From assembly GCF_013201035.1 (NCBI RefSeq), contig NZ_CP053707.1, positions 2,604,001 through 2,668,000 of the forward strand: a stretch of 64,000 nucleotides of DNA. The letters run 5' to 3'. Below the pieces are notes generated by a model, which saw only the letters and a list, made by a program, of their open reading frames with translations, made no database searches and was not told where the DNA came from. The stretch is from Arthrobacter sp. NEB 688. GTDB lineage: Bacteria; Actinomycetota; Actinomycetes; Actinomycetales; Dermatophilaceae. The position numbers and the translations under genes were made by a program. Each line of letters begins with the position of its first letter. The first letter of the stretch is position 1. This document shows, one piece after another, positions 17,040 to 25,634 of this stretch.

Positions 17040-19208
17040 ATGGCCGATGCACAGATCGTCGAGGTCGAGGGGCCGCACGGCGTCCGGCAGGTCCGCCTGA
17101 GCAGCCCCGACCGGCTCATGTGGCCCGACGCGGGCATCACCAAGGGCGACCTCGCGGGGTACGTGCAGGCCGTGGGCGACTGCCTCGTGCGCCACATCGG
17201 CGACCGCCCGGTCACGCTCCAGCGCTTCCCCGAGGGCATCGAGGGCGAGGAGTTCTACCAGAAGAACCCGCCGAAGGGGATGCCCGAGTGGGTCGGCACG
17301 GTCGGCTGCCGCTACCCGAGCGGGCGGCGCCACCCGCAGATCGTGGTCGACGAGGTCGCCACCGCCGTCTGGGCCGTGCAGATGAACACCGTGACCTTCC
17401 ACCCGTGGCCGGTGCGCACCGCCGACACGGACAGGCCGGACGAGCTGCGCATCGACCTCGACCCGCAGCCCGGACGGGGGTTCCCCGACGCGGTCGAGGC
17501 CGCCCTCGCGCTGCGCGACCTCATGGGCGAGCTCGGGCTCACGGCCTGGGCGAAGACGAGCGGCAACCGGGGCGTGCACGTCTACGCGCGGGTCGCGCCG
17601 ACGCACGAGTTCCTCGACGTGCGCCACGGGGTCATCGGCATCGCCCGCGAGCTCGAGCGCCGCCTGCCCGACCTCGTCACCTCCTCGTGGTGGAAGGAGG
17701 AGCGCGGCGAGCGCGTCTTCGTCGACTTCAACCAGGCCTGCCGCGACCGCACCATCGCGTCGGCGTACAGCCCGCGACCGCTGCCCGGCGCCCCCGTCTC
17801 GATGCCGGTCACGTGGGAGGAGCTGAGCACCGTCGCGCCGGGGGACTTCACGGTGCTGACCGTGCCCGACGTCCTCGAGGACCGGGGCGACGCCTGGGCG
17901 GGCATCGACGACGCCGTGGGCGACGTGACCACCGCGATCGCCCTGTGGGACAGGGATGTCGAGGAGCGTGGGCTCGGCGAGCTCAACTTCCCGCCGGACT
18001 ACCCGAAGATGCCCGGCGAGCCGCCGCGGGTGCAGCCGAGCAAGCGCCGCCAGGACAAGGCCGACGCCGAGTACATGGCCCCCAAGGCCGAGCGCGACGC
18101 CGCGGCGCGCGAGGAGTGGGGGATGCCCGTCGTGCCCCCGGTCGCGCCGATGCTCGCCAAGCCGGTCAAGGGCCTCGACGCGAAAGTGCTGCACGACACC
18201 GAGGTCGTCTACGAGCCGAAGTGGGACGGCTTCCGCTCCATCGTCTTCCGCTCCGGCGACCGCGTCGAGATCGGCAGCCGCAACGAGAAGCCGATGACGC
18301 GCTACTTCCCCGAGGTCGTCGAGGCCGCCCTCGCCAACCTGCCCGAGCGCTGCGTGGTCGACGGCGAGATCATCGTCGTCCGGCCGGGGGAGGACCGGCT
18401 CGACTTCGAGCTGCTCAGCCAGCGCATCCACCCGGCGACCAGCCGGGTCACGAAGCTGTCGGTCGAGACGCCGGCCCGGTTCGTCGCCTTCGACCTGCTC
18501 GCGCTCGGGGACGACGACCTGACCGGCCGGCCCTTCGCCGAGCGCCGAGCGCTGCTCGAGGAGGCCCTCGCCGACGCGCAGGCCCCGGTGCACCTGACCC
18601 CCGCGACGCGCGACCCCGCGGTCGCCGCCGGGTGGTTCACCGAGTTCGAGGGGGCGGGGCTTGACGGTCTCGTCGCGAAGCCGGCCGACGGGCCGTACGA
18701 GCCGGACAAGCGCACGATGCTCAAGATCAAGCACGAGCGCACCGCCGACTGCGTCGTCGCCGGGTACCGCACCCACAAGTCCGGCGACGACGTCATCGGC
18801 AGCCTGCTCCTCGGCATCCACGACGCCGACGGCACGCTCGTGTCGGTCGGGGTCATCGGTGCATTCCCGATGGCCCGCCGCCAGGAGCTCTTCGCGGAGC
18901 TGCAGCCGCTCGTCACCGACTTCGACGAGCACCCGTGGGCCTGGGCGAAGCAGGAGGAGGGCCACCGGACCCCCCAGAGCTCCGCCGGCAGCCGGTGGGC
19001 CGCGGGCAAGGACCTGTCCTTCACGCCGCTGCGGCCCGAGCGCGTCGTCGAGGTGCGCTACGACCACATGGAGGGGGTCCGGTTCCGGCACACCGCCCAG
19101 TTCGTGCGCTGGCGCCCCGACAAGGACCCCGCCGACTGCACCTACACGCAGCTCGACGAGCCGGTGTCCTACGACCTGTCGGCCGTCCTCGCGGGGGAGC
19201 CGACGTGA
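17040..19208 (+). CDS. ligD: LigD-like polymerase-ligase fusion (PrimPol + ATP-dependent DNA ligase)
   Basis: 722 residues. The N-terminal ~300 residues form the LigD-type primase-polymerase domain (RLMWPDAGITKGDLAGYV, DELRIDLDPQPGRGFPDAV with the catalytic DxD, and KTSGNRGVHVYARV). From ~380 an ATP-dependent ligase domain follows, with the adenylated lysine at residue 394 (VYEPKWDGFR) and a DGEIIV motif, ending in an OB fold (GVIGAFPMARRQELF). No phosphoesterase domain is seen, unlike the three-domain mycobacterial LigD. Probably end-joining or base-excision repair. No ku gene is in the window. The stop overlaps the next gene's GTG. Confidence 0.9.
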   Translation: MADAQIVEVEGPHGVRQVRLSSPDRLMWPDAGITKGDLAGYVQAVGDCLVRHIGDRPVTLQRFPEGIEGEEFYQKNPPKGMPEWVGTVGCRYPSGRRHPQIVVDEVATAVWAVQMNTVTFHPWPVRTADTDRPDELRIDLDPQPGRGFPDAVEAALALRDLMGELGLTAWAKTSGNRGVHVYARVAPTHEFLDVRHGVIGIARELERRLPDLVTSSWWKEERGERVFVDFNQACRDRTIASAYSPRPLPGAPVSMPVTWEELSTVAPGDFTVLTVPDVLEDRGDAWAGIDDAVGDVTTAIALWDRDVEERGLGELNFPPDYPKMPGEPPRVQPSKRRQDKADAEYMAPKAERDAAAREEWGMPVVPPVAPMLAKPVKGLDAKVLHDTEVVYEPKWDGFRSIVFRSGDRVEIGSRNEKPMTRYFPEVVEAALANLPERCVVDGEIIVVRPGEDRLDFELLSQRIHPATSRVTKLSVETPARFVAFDLLALGDDDLTGRPFAERRALLEEALADAQAPVHLTPATRDPAVAAGWFTEFEGAGLDGLVAKPADGPYEPDKRTMLKIKHERTADCVVAGYRTHKSGDDVIGSLLLGIHDADGTLVSVGVIGAFPMARRQELFAELQPLVTDFDEHPWAWAKQEEGHRTPQSSAGSRWAAGKDLSFTPLRPERVVEVRYDHMEGVRFRHTAQFVRWRPDKDPADCTYTQLDEPVSYDLSAVLAGEPT

Positions 19209-20389
19209 GCGAGCGCGACCCCGCCCGCGCCGGTCGGGCCCGCCGCCTCGCCCTGGCCGGCGCCGCGGTCGGCGGGACGGCGGCCCTCGCGTCGGGTGGC
19301 GGCTCGGTGGCCGCCGCGGCCTACTTCGCCCGACGGGTCGTCACGCCGGAGCGCGCCCGTCCCGACGACGTCGTCGTCCACTCGGCCGACTCCCGGACCG
19401 TCGTTCTCGGCACGACCGCCGAGACCGTCGTGCCGGGCCGCTACGGGCTCTGGCTCGAGGGCGGGCTGGGGCACGCCCGGTACGGCGAGGTGCTCGAGCT
19501 CGACGCGACGGCCGGCCAGGTCCGGCGCGAGCTGCTCGGGGTCGACCGCGGTGTCCTCGGCCCGGGCACGGCGCGCTTCAACCCGTACTACTTCGGCAGC
19601 GCGCCCGACGACAGCCTCGACCTGCCGACGGTGCACGTCACCTACGACGGTGAGCTCGGGCCGATGCCCGCGTGGGTCGTCGCGCCCGACGGCCGGCCCA
19701 CGACGCGGTGGGCGGTCCTCGTCCACGGCCGGGGCGCCCGGCGCGAGGAGACCGTCCGGGCGCTGGCACCGCTGCTCGCCGCGGGATGGACCTGCCTCGC
19801 GCCGACCTACCGCAACGACGAGGGCGTCCCCGCGGGGCCCGACGGGCGCTACGCGCTGGGGCTCTCGGAGTGGCGCGACATCGACGCCGCGATGGGCCAC
19901 GCGGTGCAGCGGGGTGCCCAGGAGCTGCTGCTCGTGGGCTGGTCGATGGGCGGGGCCATCGTGCTCCAGGCGCTCGACCGCTCGCCGCGCGCCGACCTCG
20001 TCAGCCGTGTCGTCCTCGACGGGCCGGTCGTCGACTGGGGGCACGTGCTCGCCCACCACGCGCACCAGCACCACATCCCGCCGCCGGTCGGCTCGCTCGC
20101 GCGCCTCCTGATGCGCCACCGCCTCGGCCACCGGCTCGTCGGGGTGCACGAGGGGGTCGACCTGGCCCTCACCGACTGGGTCCGACGCTCCGACGAGCTG
20201 CACCACCGGGTGCTCCTCATCCACTCGGCCGACGACGAGTTCGTGCCCTTCGGCCCCTCGCTCGCCCTCGCCCAGGCCCGCCCGGACCTCGTCGAGTTCC
20301 ACGAGTGGCGCCTGGCCCGGCACTGCAAGGAGTGGAACACCGACCCCGAGCGCTGGGAGCGCCTCGTCGGGGAGTTCGCCTCCGGCTGA
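19205..20389 (+). CDS. Secreted or membrane-anchored alpha/beta hydrolase
   Basis: 394 residues from a GTG overlapping the ligD stop. An N-terminal hydrophobic stretch (RLALAGAAVGGTAALASGGG) looks like a signal or anchor. The hydrolase core shows WAVLVHGRGARREET, the nucleophile elbow LLVGWSMGGAIVLQAL, an acid near LIHSADDEFVPFG, and a histidine in LARHCKEWNTD. The substrate is unknown; it may be a peptidase- or esterase-like enzyme. The overlap with ligD is probably incidental to function. Confidence 0.82.
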   Translation: MSERDPARAGRARRLALAGAAVGGTAALASGGGSVAAAAYFARRVVTPERARPDDVVVHSADSRTVVLGTTAETVVPGRYGLWLEGGLGHARYGEVLELDATAGQVRRELLGVDRGVLGPGTARFNPYYFGSAPDDSLDLPTVHVTYDGELGPMPAWVVAPDGRPTTRWAVLVHGRGARREETVRALAPLLAAGWTCLAPTYRNDEGVPAGPDGRYALGLSEWRDIDAAMGHAVQRGAQELLLVGWSMGGAIVLQALDRSPRADLVSRVVLDGPVVDWGHVLAHHAHQHHIPPPVGSLARLLMRHRLGHRLVGVHEGVDLALTDWVRRSDELHHRVLLIHSADDEFVPFGPSLALAQARPDLVEFHEWRLARHCKEWNTDPERWERLVGEFASG

Positions 20390-20414
20390 GGCGAACCGGT
20401 GACGAGCCGGGCGG

Positions 20415-21161
20415 TCAGGAGCGGACGCGCCAGAGACCGAGCATCGTGCCGGACTCCTCGAGCAGCAGGTGCGGCCTGAGGGCCACCCCGTCCGGGGCAG
20501 CCAGCGGCGGGCCGCCGACGATCCGCGGGAAGTCGCCGCCGCCGACGACGACGGGGGCGAGGGTCAGAGCCATCTCGTCGACGACCCCGGCCGCCAGCGC
20601 CGTGCCGAGCAGCGACGGCCCGCCCTCGAGCAGGACGTGGCGCAGCCCGCGCTCGGCGAGCCGGTCGAGGGCGTCGGCCAGGTCGACCTCGGCGTCGCCG
20701 CAGACGAGCACCGACTCCTCGCCGAGCACGGACCGGGCCCGGGCCAGCGCGGCGTCCCCGGCGGACGCGCACGTCACGAGCAGGCCGGCGCCCCGCCCCT
20801 CGGTCGGCGTGCGCAGACCCTCCGGCACGCGGCCGCTGCGGGTGACGGCGACGAGCGCGGCCGGGACGGGGGAGCCGCGGGTCGGACGGACGCGGGTGTA
20901 ACCCTCGTCGCGGACGGTGCCCGCCCCGACGAGGACGGCGTCCGCGTGGTCGCGCAGCACGGCGAAGACGCGGTGGTCGGCGGGGGTGTTGACCGAGCCG
21001 CTGCGCCCGTCGGCGCCGGTCGCCGAGCCGTCGAGCGTCGTCACCATGTTGGAGCGCACCCAGCGCCGTCGCGCCGGCGGGGCGTAGAGGCCGACGAGGT
21101 CGGCGGCCGCGACGCGCCCTCCGGGGGAGGCGGGGCGGCGGGGGTCGATGAGCACGCGCAT
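20415..21161 (-). CDS. RibD C-terminal (pyrimidine reductase)-family protein
   Basis: 248 residues. The reductase fold of RibD/DHFR type is shown by RRRWVRSNMVTTLDGSATG, DHADAVLVGAGTVRDEGY and RHVLLEGGPSLLGTALAAGV. RibD C-terminal domains reduce the ribosyl pyrimidine in riboflavin synthesis with NADPH, but stand-alone paralogues are frequent in actinobacteria and often have other roles. No deaminase domain and no rib genes are nearby, so riboflavin synthesis is not assumed. The ATG at 21161 is the first reasonable start. Confidence 0.8.
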   Translation of the reverse strand: MRVLIDPRRPASPGGRVAAADLVGLYAPPARRRWVRSNMVTTLDGSATGADGRSGSVNTPADHRVFAVLRDHADAVLVGAGTVRDEGYTRVRPTRGSPVPAALVAVTRSGRVPEGLRTPTEGRGAGLLVTCASAGDAALARARSVLGEESVLVCGDAEVDLADALDRLAERGLRHVLLEGGPSLLGTALAAGVVDEMALTLAPVVVGGGDFPRIVGGPPLAAPDGVALRPHLLLEESGTMLGLWRVRS

Positions 21162-21200
21162 CCCGTCATCCAAGCAGGGCTGCTCTGCGAGGATGCCGCC

Positions 21201-22172
21201 ATGGGCAAGCGCAAGGGCAAGGGGACCAAGGCCGCGCGGACCGTCGAGGCGGCCGACCTCGAGGGCAAGGCCGCGACGAAGGCCCGCCGGAAGCGGGAGG
21301 CCGCCGCGCAGGCGCGCGCCGACGAGGCCGTCGAGGCGGCGTCGTGGTCGCAGGCCCTGCGGGTGCGACCGGGCTTCCGCCTCGTCGACCTCGACCCCCG
21401 CTCGACGCCGGGCTTCGACGGGAAGAAGGCCGAGGGGGAGGAGGTCATGGGCGAGCTCCAGCAGCGGCTCTCCGACCTCCAGGAGCGGCTCTTCGCGGAG
21501 TCCAAGGGCGGCGGCACGCGCTCGGTGCTCCTCGTCATCCAGGGGATGGACACCTCCGGCAAGGGCGGCATCATGCGCCACGTCGTCGGCGCCGTGGACC
21601 CGCAGGGTGTGCGCATCACGTCCTTCAAGGCCCCGAGCGCCGAGGAGAGGCGCCACCCGTTCCTGTGGCGCATCCGTCGCGCGCTGCCGACGCCGGGACT
21701 CATCGGCGTCTTCGACCGCTCGCACTACGAGGACGTGCTCATCGTGCGCGTCCACGACCTCGTGCCGCGCACGACGTGGTCGCGCCGGTACGGCCAGATC
21801 AACCGGTTCGAGGAGCAGGTCGTCGCCGACGGCACGACGGTCGTCAAGGTGATGATGCACCTCTCGCCCGAGGAGCAGAAGGCGCGCCTGGGCGAGCGGC
21901 TCTCGCGCGGCGACAAGTACTGGAAGTACAACCCGGGCGACCTCGACGAGCGGGCCCGCTGGAGCGACTACATGGAGGCCTACCAGGTCGCCCTCGAGCG
22001 CTGCTCGACCGACGCGGCGCCCTGGCACGTCGTCCCCGCCGACCGCAAGTGGTACGCGCGGCTGGCCGTCACCAACCTGCTCCTCGAGGCGCTCGAGCGG
22101 ATGGACCCGCAGTGGCCCGCCGCCGACTTCGACGTCGAGGCCGAGCGCGAGCGGCTCGAGCTCAGCCCCTGA
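21201..22172 (+). CDS. ppk2: Polyphosphate kinase 2
   Basis: 323 residues. The Walker A is VIQGMDTSGKGGIMRHVV, the Walker B region is GVFDRSHYEDVLIVRVHD, and the lid is RLSRGDKYWKYNPGDLDERA. PPK2 enzymes use polyphosphate to phosphorylate nucleoside mono- or diphosphates. The subclass is not certain, but a single domain with the EDVLIVRVHDL motif suggests class I or III. A highly basic, lysine-rich N-terminal tail (~45 residues) precedes the domain and may bind polyphosphate or nucleic acid. Confidence 0.9.
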   Translation: MGKRKGKGTKAARTVEAADLEGKAATKARRKREAAAQARADEAVEAASWSQALRVRPGFRLVDLDPRSTPGFDGKKAEGEEVMGELQQRLSDLQERLFAESKGGGTRSVLLVIQGMDTSGKGGIMRHVVGAVDPQGVRITSFKAPSAEERRHPFLWRIRRALPTPGLIGVFDRSHYEDVLIVRVHDLVPRTTWSRRYGQINRFEEQVVADGTTVVKVMMHLSPEEQKARLGERLSRGDKYWKYNPGDLDERARWSDYMEAYQVALERCSTDAAPWHVVPADRKWYARLAVTNLLLEALERMDPQWPAADFDVEAERERLELSP

Positions 22173-22236
22173 CGCGGACGGTCGGTCGCGTCGCGGGTGC
22201 ACCCCGATGCCGGGTACGGCGGATACCGTGGGCCGC

Positions 22237-23358
22237 ATGACCGACGCGAAGCGCCGCGTGCGCCGGGCCCTCGCGCAGGTCCCGGGGGCGCTGGCGGTCG
22301 CCCGGCTCACGGTCGTGACGACCCGGATCTGCCTGCGCTACCGGGTGACCGGGCTGGCGTCCGAGGCCGGGTTCTTCGCGCTGCTCTCGCTCCCGCCGCT
22401 CGTCCTCGGGCTCTTCGGCGGCCTGGGCTACCTGGGGGGCGCGCTCGGCCCGGACACCGTCGACGAGGTCCGCGTCGCGATCCTGCGCTACGCCACGCAG
22501 TTCCTCACACCCCAGGTCATCGACAGCGTGCTCGGGCCGACCGTCGACGACGTCCTGCGCGGTGGCCGCTTCGACCTGCTCTCGATCGGCTTCGTCCTCT
22601 CCCTCTGGTCCGGCTCGCGCGCCGTCAACGTCTTCGTCGACACCATCTCGATCATGTACGGGCAGTCGGGGGTGCGCGGCATCATCCAGACCCGCGCCCT
22701 GTCCTTCTCCCTGTACGTCGTGGCCCTGCTCCTCGGCATCGTCACCATCCCGCTCGTCCTGCTCGGGCCGACGCTGCTCGGCGACCTCCTGCCGACGGCG
22801 TGGCACCCGCTGACGCTGCTGTACTGGCCGCTCGTCACGCTGCTCACCGTCGGCGGCCTCACGAGCCTGTACCACGTGTCGACCCCCCACCGGTCGCCGT
22901 GGACCCGGGACGTGCCCGGCGCCGTGCTCACCCTCGTCATCTGGGCGCTGGCGTCCTTCGTCGTGCGCGGTTCGATCGCCGCCTCGCTCGGGGGGACCTC
23001 GATCTACGGCCCGCTCTCGGCCCCGATCGTCATCCTCATCTGGCTCTACGCGCTCGCCATCGCCGTGCTCATCGGGGCCGCCCTCAACGGCGCGATCCGC
23101 GAGCTGTGGCCCGCCGACGAGCGGCGCGCCCTGCACACCCGGCTGCTCGACCGGATCCGGCACCGCGCCGTGCCGGCCCCGGTCGCGCCGCACGACCCGT
23201 TCGGCGACTACCGCCGCACGGGCGAGACCGACGAGCTCGACCTGCGCAGCCTGCGGACCGCGGCGCAGCAGCCGCTGACGCCGCTCGCCAACGCCGCCGA
23301 GCCCGCCGAGACGCCGGCCTCGCGCGAGGTCCTCGCGGGCTCCGAGAAGGACCGCTGA
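22237..23358 (+). CDS. YihY/BrkB-family integral membrane protein
   Basis: 373 residues. About six membrane helices are visible, beginning SEAGFFALLSLPPLVLGLFG. The family signature region FDLLSIGFVLSLWSGSRAVN is followed by ALSFSLYVVALLLGIVTIPL and APIVILIWLYALAIAVLIGAALN. The C-terminal ~70 residues are hydrophilic and cytoplasmic. YihY/BrkB proteins were once called RNase BN by mistake; their role is unknown, possibly transport. A tRNA promoter starts 30 bp after the stop. Confidence 0.88.
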   Translation: MTDAKRRVRRALAQVPGALAVARLTVVTTRICLRYRVTGLASEAGFFALLSLPPLVLGLFGGLGYLGGALGPDTVDEVRVAILRYATQFLTPQVIDSVLGPTVDDVLRGGRFDLLSIGFVLSLWSGSRAVNVFVDTISIMYGQSGVRGIIQTRALSFSLYVVALLLGIVTIPLVLLGPTLLGDLLPTAWHPLTLLYWPLVTLLTVGGLTSLYHVSTPHRSPWTRDVPGAVLTLVIWALASFVVRGSIAASLGGTSIYGPLSAPIVILIWLYALAIAVLIGAALNGAIRELWPADERRALHTRLLDRIRHRAVPAPVAPHDPFGDYRRTGETDELDLRSLRTAAQQPLTPLANAAEPAETPASREVLAGSEKDR

Positions 23359-23387
23359 GGCTCCGGCTCGCCTCCTCCGGCCCCGGT

Positions 23388-23417
23388 TTGGAGTTCGCGG
23401 CACGGGTCGGATACTGT
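23388..23417 (+). promoter_or_regulatory. Probable promoter of the tRNA cluster
   Basis: TTGGAG (23388-23393) and TACTGT (23412-23417) are separated by 18 bp and lie 50 bp before the tRNA-Gly. This is a reasonable housekeeping-sigma promoter for the three-tRNA transcript. Confidence 0.55.
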
Positions 23418-23466
23418 TTCGGAGCACGCCGAGAGGGGATGCCGAAAGGGATCGCTTCCGTCGCGC

Positions 23467-23539
23467 GCGGATGTAGCTCAGTTGGTAGAGCGCAACCTTG
23501 CCAAGGTTGAGGTCGCCGGTTCGAACCCGGTCATCCGCT
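23467..23539 (+). tRNA. tRNA-Gly (GCC)
   Basis: Cloverleaf readable: acceptor GCGGATG pairs with CATCCGC, D-arm AGCTCAGTTGGTAGAGC, anticodon loop CTTGCCAAG with GCC, and T-arm GGTTCGAACCC. The discriminator is U. No CCA is encoded. Confidence 0.96.
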
Positions 23540-23561
23540 CGGAGGGTTAGCCGCCCCCAAT

Positions 23562-23632
23562 GGTGGAGTGGCCGAGAGGCGAGGCAGCGGCCTGCAAAGC
23601 CGCGTACACGGGTTCAAATCCCGTCTCCACCT
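23562..23632 (+). tRNA. tRNA-Cys (GCA)
   Basis: Acceptor GGTGGAG pairs with CTCCACC. The anticodon loop CCTGCAAAG carries GCA, and the T-arm GGGTTCAAATCCC is intact. Second in the Gly-Cys-Val cluster. Confidence 0.95.
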
Positions 23633-23649
23633 CGAGTAGGACCCGACAC

Positions 23650-23724
23650 GGGCGATTGGCGCAGCGGTAGCGCGCTTCCTTGACACGGAAGAGGTCACTG
23701 GTTCAAACCCAGTATCGCCCACCA
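23650..23724 (+). tRNA. tRNA-Val (GAC), CCA encoded
   Basis: Acceptor GGGCGAT pairs with ATCGCCC. The anticodon loop CTTGACACG carries GAC, and the 3' ACCA is encoded. It is the last tRNA before the accessory island. The 3' end of this tRNA is not repeated at the island's right boundary, so I do not claim it as an integration site. Confidence 0.95.
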
Positions 23725-23729
23725 CGAGA

Positions 23730-23769
23730 AACGGCCCCTGAACTGCAGAGATGCAGGGCAGGGGCCGTT
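23730..23769 (+). terminator. Terminator of the tRNA cluster (left platform copy)
   Basis: AACGGCCCCTG (23730-23740) pairs with CAGGGGCCGTT (23759-23769). The 18-nt loop contains CTGCAGAGATGCAG. A related hairpin with the same CTGCAGAGATGCAG core occurs at 35856-35891, each time upstream of an HTH gene copy, so it also marks the duplicated platform. Confidence 0.8.
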
Positions 23770-24229
23770 CTCATCTCGACCCGTGCGATCCGCGTGCTAT
23801 CCGCTCCGGACATCGCACGCACGCCGTGGGTTGACCCGACGCTCTGCGTCGTCCACCGCCTTGGGTCTCGATGTTGACCTGACACTCCGAGGAAACAGCG
23901 GCTATCGGCGCACCGATGCGCTGGCCACGAGCTCGGAGTTGCTTTGGGCCGGCGACGATGGCCCGGGACCTTCTGAGCGAGGCCTCTGCCGGCCTAGGGC
24001 CATCTCAATGGCCCGATAGACCCGTCTGTGGGATCGAGGACTTCCCCCGTGACGCTGGGCACGGTCGCCGACTCAGATGTCAACCGTGTCGGAGCGTCGG
24101 GGCGCGCCGCTGCCGTCTGGCGTCCCTAGTGGGGCCCTGCCGGTCTCCGGCGCCCTGGATGGCCTCATGGGGACTCCGGGGTCCACCCAGGTCCTGGTGC
24201 GGTCCCTTGGGGGGCGAGGAGGTGGTCGT
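23770..24229. other. Non-coding left edge of the accessory island
   Basis: About 460 bp with no credible gene. Base composition drops compared with the flanking core, and short open frames lack codon structure. Just before the HTH gene, the segment from ~24170 (TCCACCCAGGTCCTGG...) resembles the sequence before the second HTH copy (~35990), so part of this stretch belongs to the duplicated platform. Confidence 0.5.
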
Positions 24230-24472
24230 ATGCCGATCACTGCAGATCGACACCTGGAGTCCTTGGCCACGGCTGCTCACCGGACGGGGGTGAGCGTCAA
24301 AACCCTGCGCCGACGGATCGCGGCGGGGGAGCTGTCCGCCTACCGGAGCGGACGGCTGATCCGGGTCGAGGCGAGTGACGTAGACGCCCTGTTCGTCCAG
24401 ATCCCCACGTTTCGCTCGGTGCGGGACGTTCAGCCTGTCCGCTGGAGCGACGCGCGGGGCTCGACGGCCTAG
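24230..24472 (+). CDS. Excisionase/MerR-like HTH DNA-binding protein (platform copy 1)
   Basis: 80 residues starting MPITADRHLESL after a strong GAGGAGG Shine-Dalgarno. The winged-helix excisionase pattern is clear: LATAAHRTGVSVKTLRRRIA, then AAGELSAYRSGRLIRVEASD, then VDALF, as in HTH_17/Xis-type proteins. Such proteins direct recombinases or regulate mobile elements. Its upstream region and coding sequence are repeated, frameshifted, at 36036. No recombinase gene is adjacent. Longer in-frame starts (24077) exist, but the ribosome binding site and the homology to copy 2 support 24230. Confidence 0.8.
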   Translation: MPITADRHLESLATAAHRTGVSVKTLRRRIAAGELSAYRSGRLIRVEASDVDALFVQIPTFRSVRDVQPVRWSDARGSTA

Positions 24473-25080
24473 CAACGGTCGCGGGCGATCCCTGGGATGC
24501 CGGCGCCGGCGACGGCGCTCGCGCGGCAAGCTCGACGCCGCTCGAGCGTGGGCGGCGCGCGAAGGCATCGTGGGGCGCTTTGGTTGCACCATCCGGGGCC
24601 AAGCCTCCCTGCACCGCGACAGAAGGCGGCGGTATGACGCAGGTGGCCGTGTCCGCTCTCTCAGCCCATGAGCGTGCGTTTGGACAGCGTCGCTAGGGGC
24701 GGTCTCGTGAGTTCGGGCGATGCACTGCAGGAAGCCATGGACCACCACCTAGTGATCAAGCTCGACGGCAGTCCGGCCGGGTGAGCCCGTCGCACACCCC
24801 TGTGCCGCTGCACAGCGCCGAACGCCTGACGCATCGATCAGCCGATGGTCCCAATTTGCGTCAAGGACCAGTCCGGTCGCGCAGGCGCTTGCGGTCCGGC
24901 GGGGGAGGCACATCGTGTGATCAGCGTCGCCGGGGCACGACCCGTTGGTGGCATGGACCCGCGAGCTCGTGAGAGGTCTCGTGCGTGTCTGAGGGCGTAC
25001 GGTCAAATCCCGCCGAGTAGCGATGCCACACTCGACATCGCACCGCCGGTTGCGGGGTATCTCGAGGAGAGGACCAAGAC
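24473..25080. other. Degenerate non-coding stretch in the island
   Basis: About 600 bp between the HTH gene and the ABM-like gene with no convincing ORF. Frames are short and interrupted. One fragment near 24707-24783 (encoding SSGDALQEAMDHHLVIKLDG before a stop) could be the tail of a decayed gene, but I cannot identify it. This segment is absent between HTH copy 2 and its repeat, so it may be an insertion into the left platform. Confidence 0.4.
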
Positions 25081-25377
25081 ATGGCTGTCGACCGAGGACT
25101 ATTGGCGACGTTGAAGGCCAAGCCCGGCAAGGGGGATGAGCTAGGACAGTTCCTGAGGGAAGGCCGAGAGCTGGCAGTCCAGGAGGATGGCACTGTCACC
25201 TGGTACGCGTTCCGACTCGACGATACGACGTACGGGATCTTCGACACCTTCGAGAGCGAAGACGCTCGTCAGGCCCACGTCAACGGCCAGATCCCGGCGG
25301 CACTTCAGGATGTCGCCTCAGACCTGCTGGCTGAGGATGCCGTGATCTCACCGATCGACGTGCTCGCGGTCAAATAG
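25081..25377 (+). CDS. Antibiotic biosynthesis monooxygenase-family protein (98 aa)
   Basis: A complete small ABM-fold protein: MAVDRGLLATLKAKPGKGDE, LGQFLREGRELAVQEDG, TVTWYAFRLDDTTYGIFDTF, SEDARQAHVNGQIPAALQDV. It has a good Shine-Dalgarno (GAGGAGAGG) and normal codon structure. These stand-alone ABM proteins usually have unknown substrates. It lies in the island just before the first array repeat and is a different protein from the ABM-like gene at 543-884. Confidence 0.8.
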   Translation: MAVDRGLLATLKAKPGKGDELGQFLREGRELAVQEDGTVTWYAFRLDDTTYGIFDTFESEDARQAHVNGQIPAALQDVASDLLAEDAVISPIDVLAVK

Positions 25378-25439
25378 CGATCCGTCCGCTCGGCTGGGTC
25401 GTCGCCCGATCGCGGCGAAATGACGCAGTTGCAAGTCAT

Positions 25440-25451
25440 CGCTCATGCCGA
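25440..25451. repeat. Array repeat R1 (CGCTCATGCCGa)
   Basis: 11 of 12 bases match the array consensus CGCTCATGCCGC. It lies 62 bp after the ABM-like gene and immediately before the 139-bp platform element, the same relative place as R14 at the right end. Confidence 0.75.
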
Positions 25452-25475
25452 TGAGCGCGAGGTTCCCCGACATCC

Positions 25476-25614
25476 CAGTGATGGCGGGGAAAGCGGCAGA
25501 TGGCGGGGTTGCATCCCCGTCACCAGCCGACGTCCGCGCCATGACCGTGACGACAGCGACGTTGCACGATGGCCTGGCAACTGCTGCGGCATCGTGCAAC
25601 GTCCGCGGCGGGCC
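25476..25614. repeat. 139-bp platform element, left copy, with 14-bp-stem hairpin
   Basis: This 139-bp segment is about 94% identical (8 differences by eye) and same-orientation to 36239-36377. It contains a perfect 14-bp inverted repeat, GACGTTGCACGATG (25558-25571) with CATCGTGCAACGTC (25590-25603), around an 18-nt loop. The right copy has one stem mismatch. It lies between R1 and R2. A structured attachment site comparable in position to an attI, or a structured RNA, are the two readings I consider. There is no U tract to suggest a simple terminator. Confidence 0.7.
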
Positions 25615-25622
25615 GACGGGCC

Positions 25623-25634
25623 CGCTCATGCCGC
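25623..25634. repeat. Array repeat R2
   Basis: Perfect CGCTCATGCCGC, followed by GTTTAG. It closes the left platform element and opens the first array unit. Confidence 0.85.

Noticed and set aside
24077-24229. Longer N terminus for the island HTH protein
   Set aside because: The GAGGAGG site before 24230 and the matching start in the second copy fix the shorter protein; the extra residues look non-coding.
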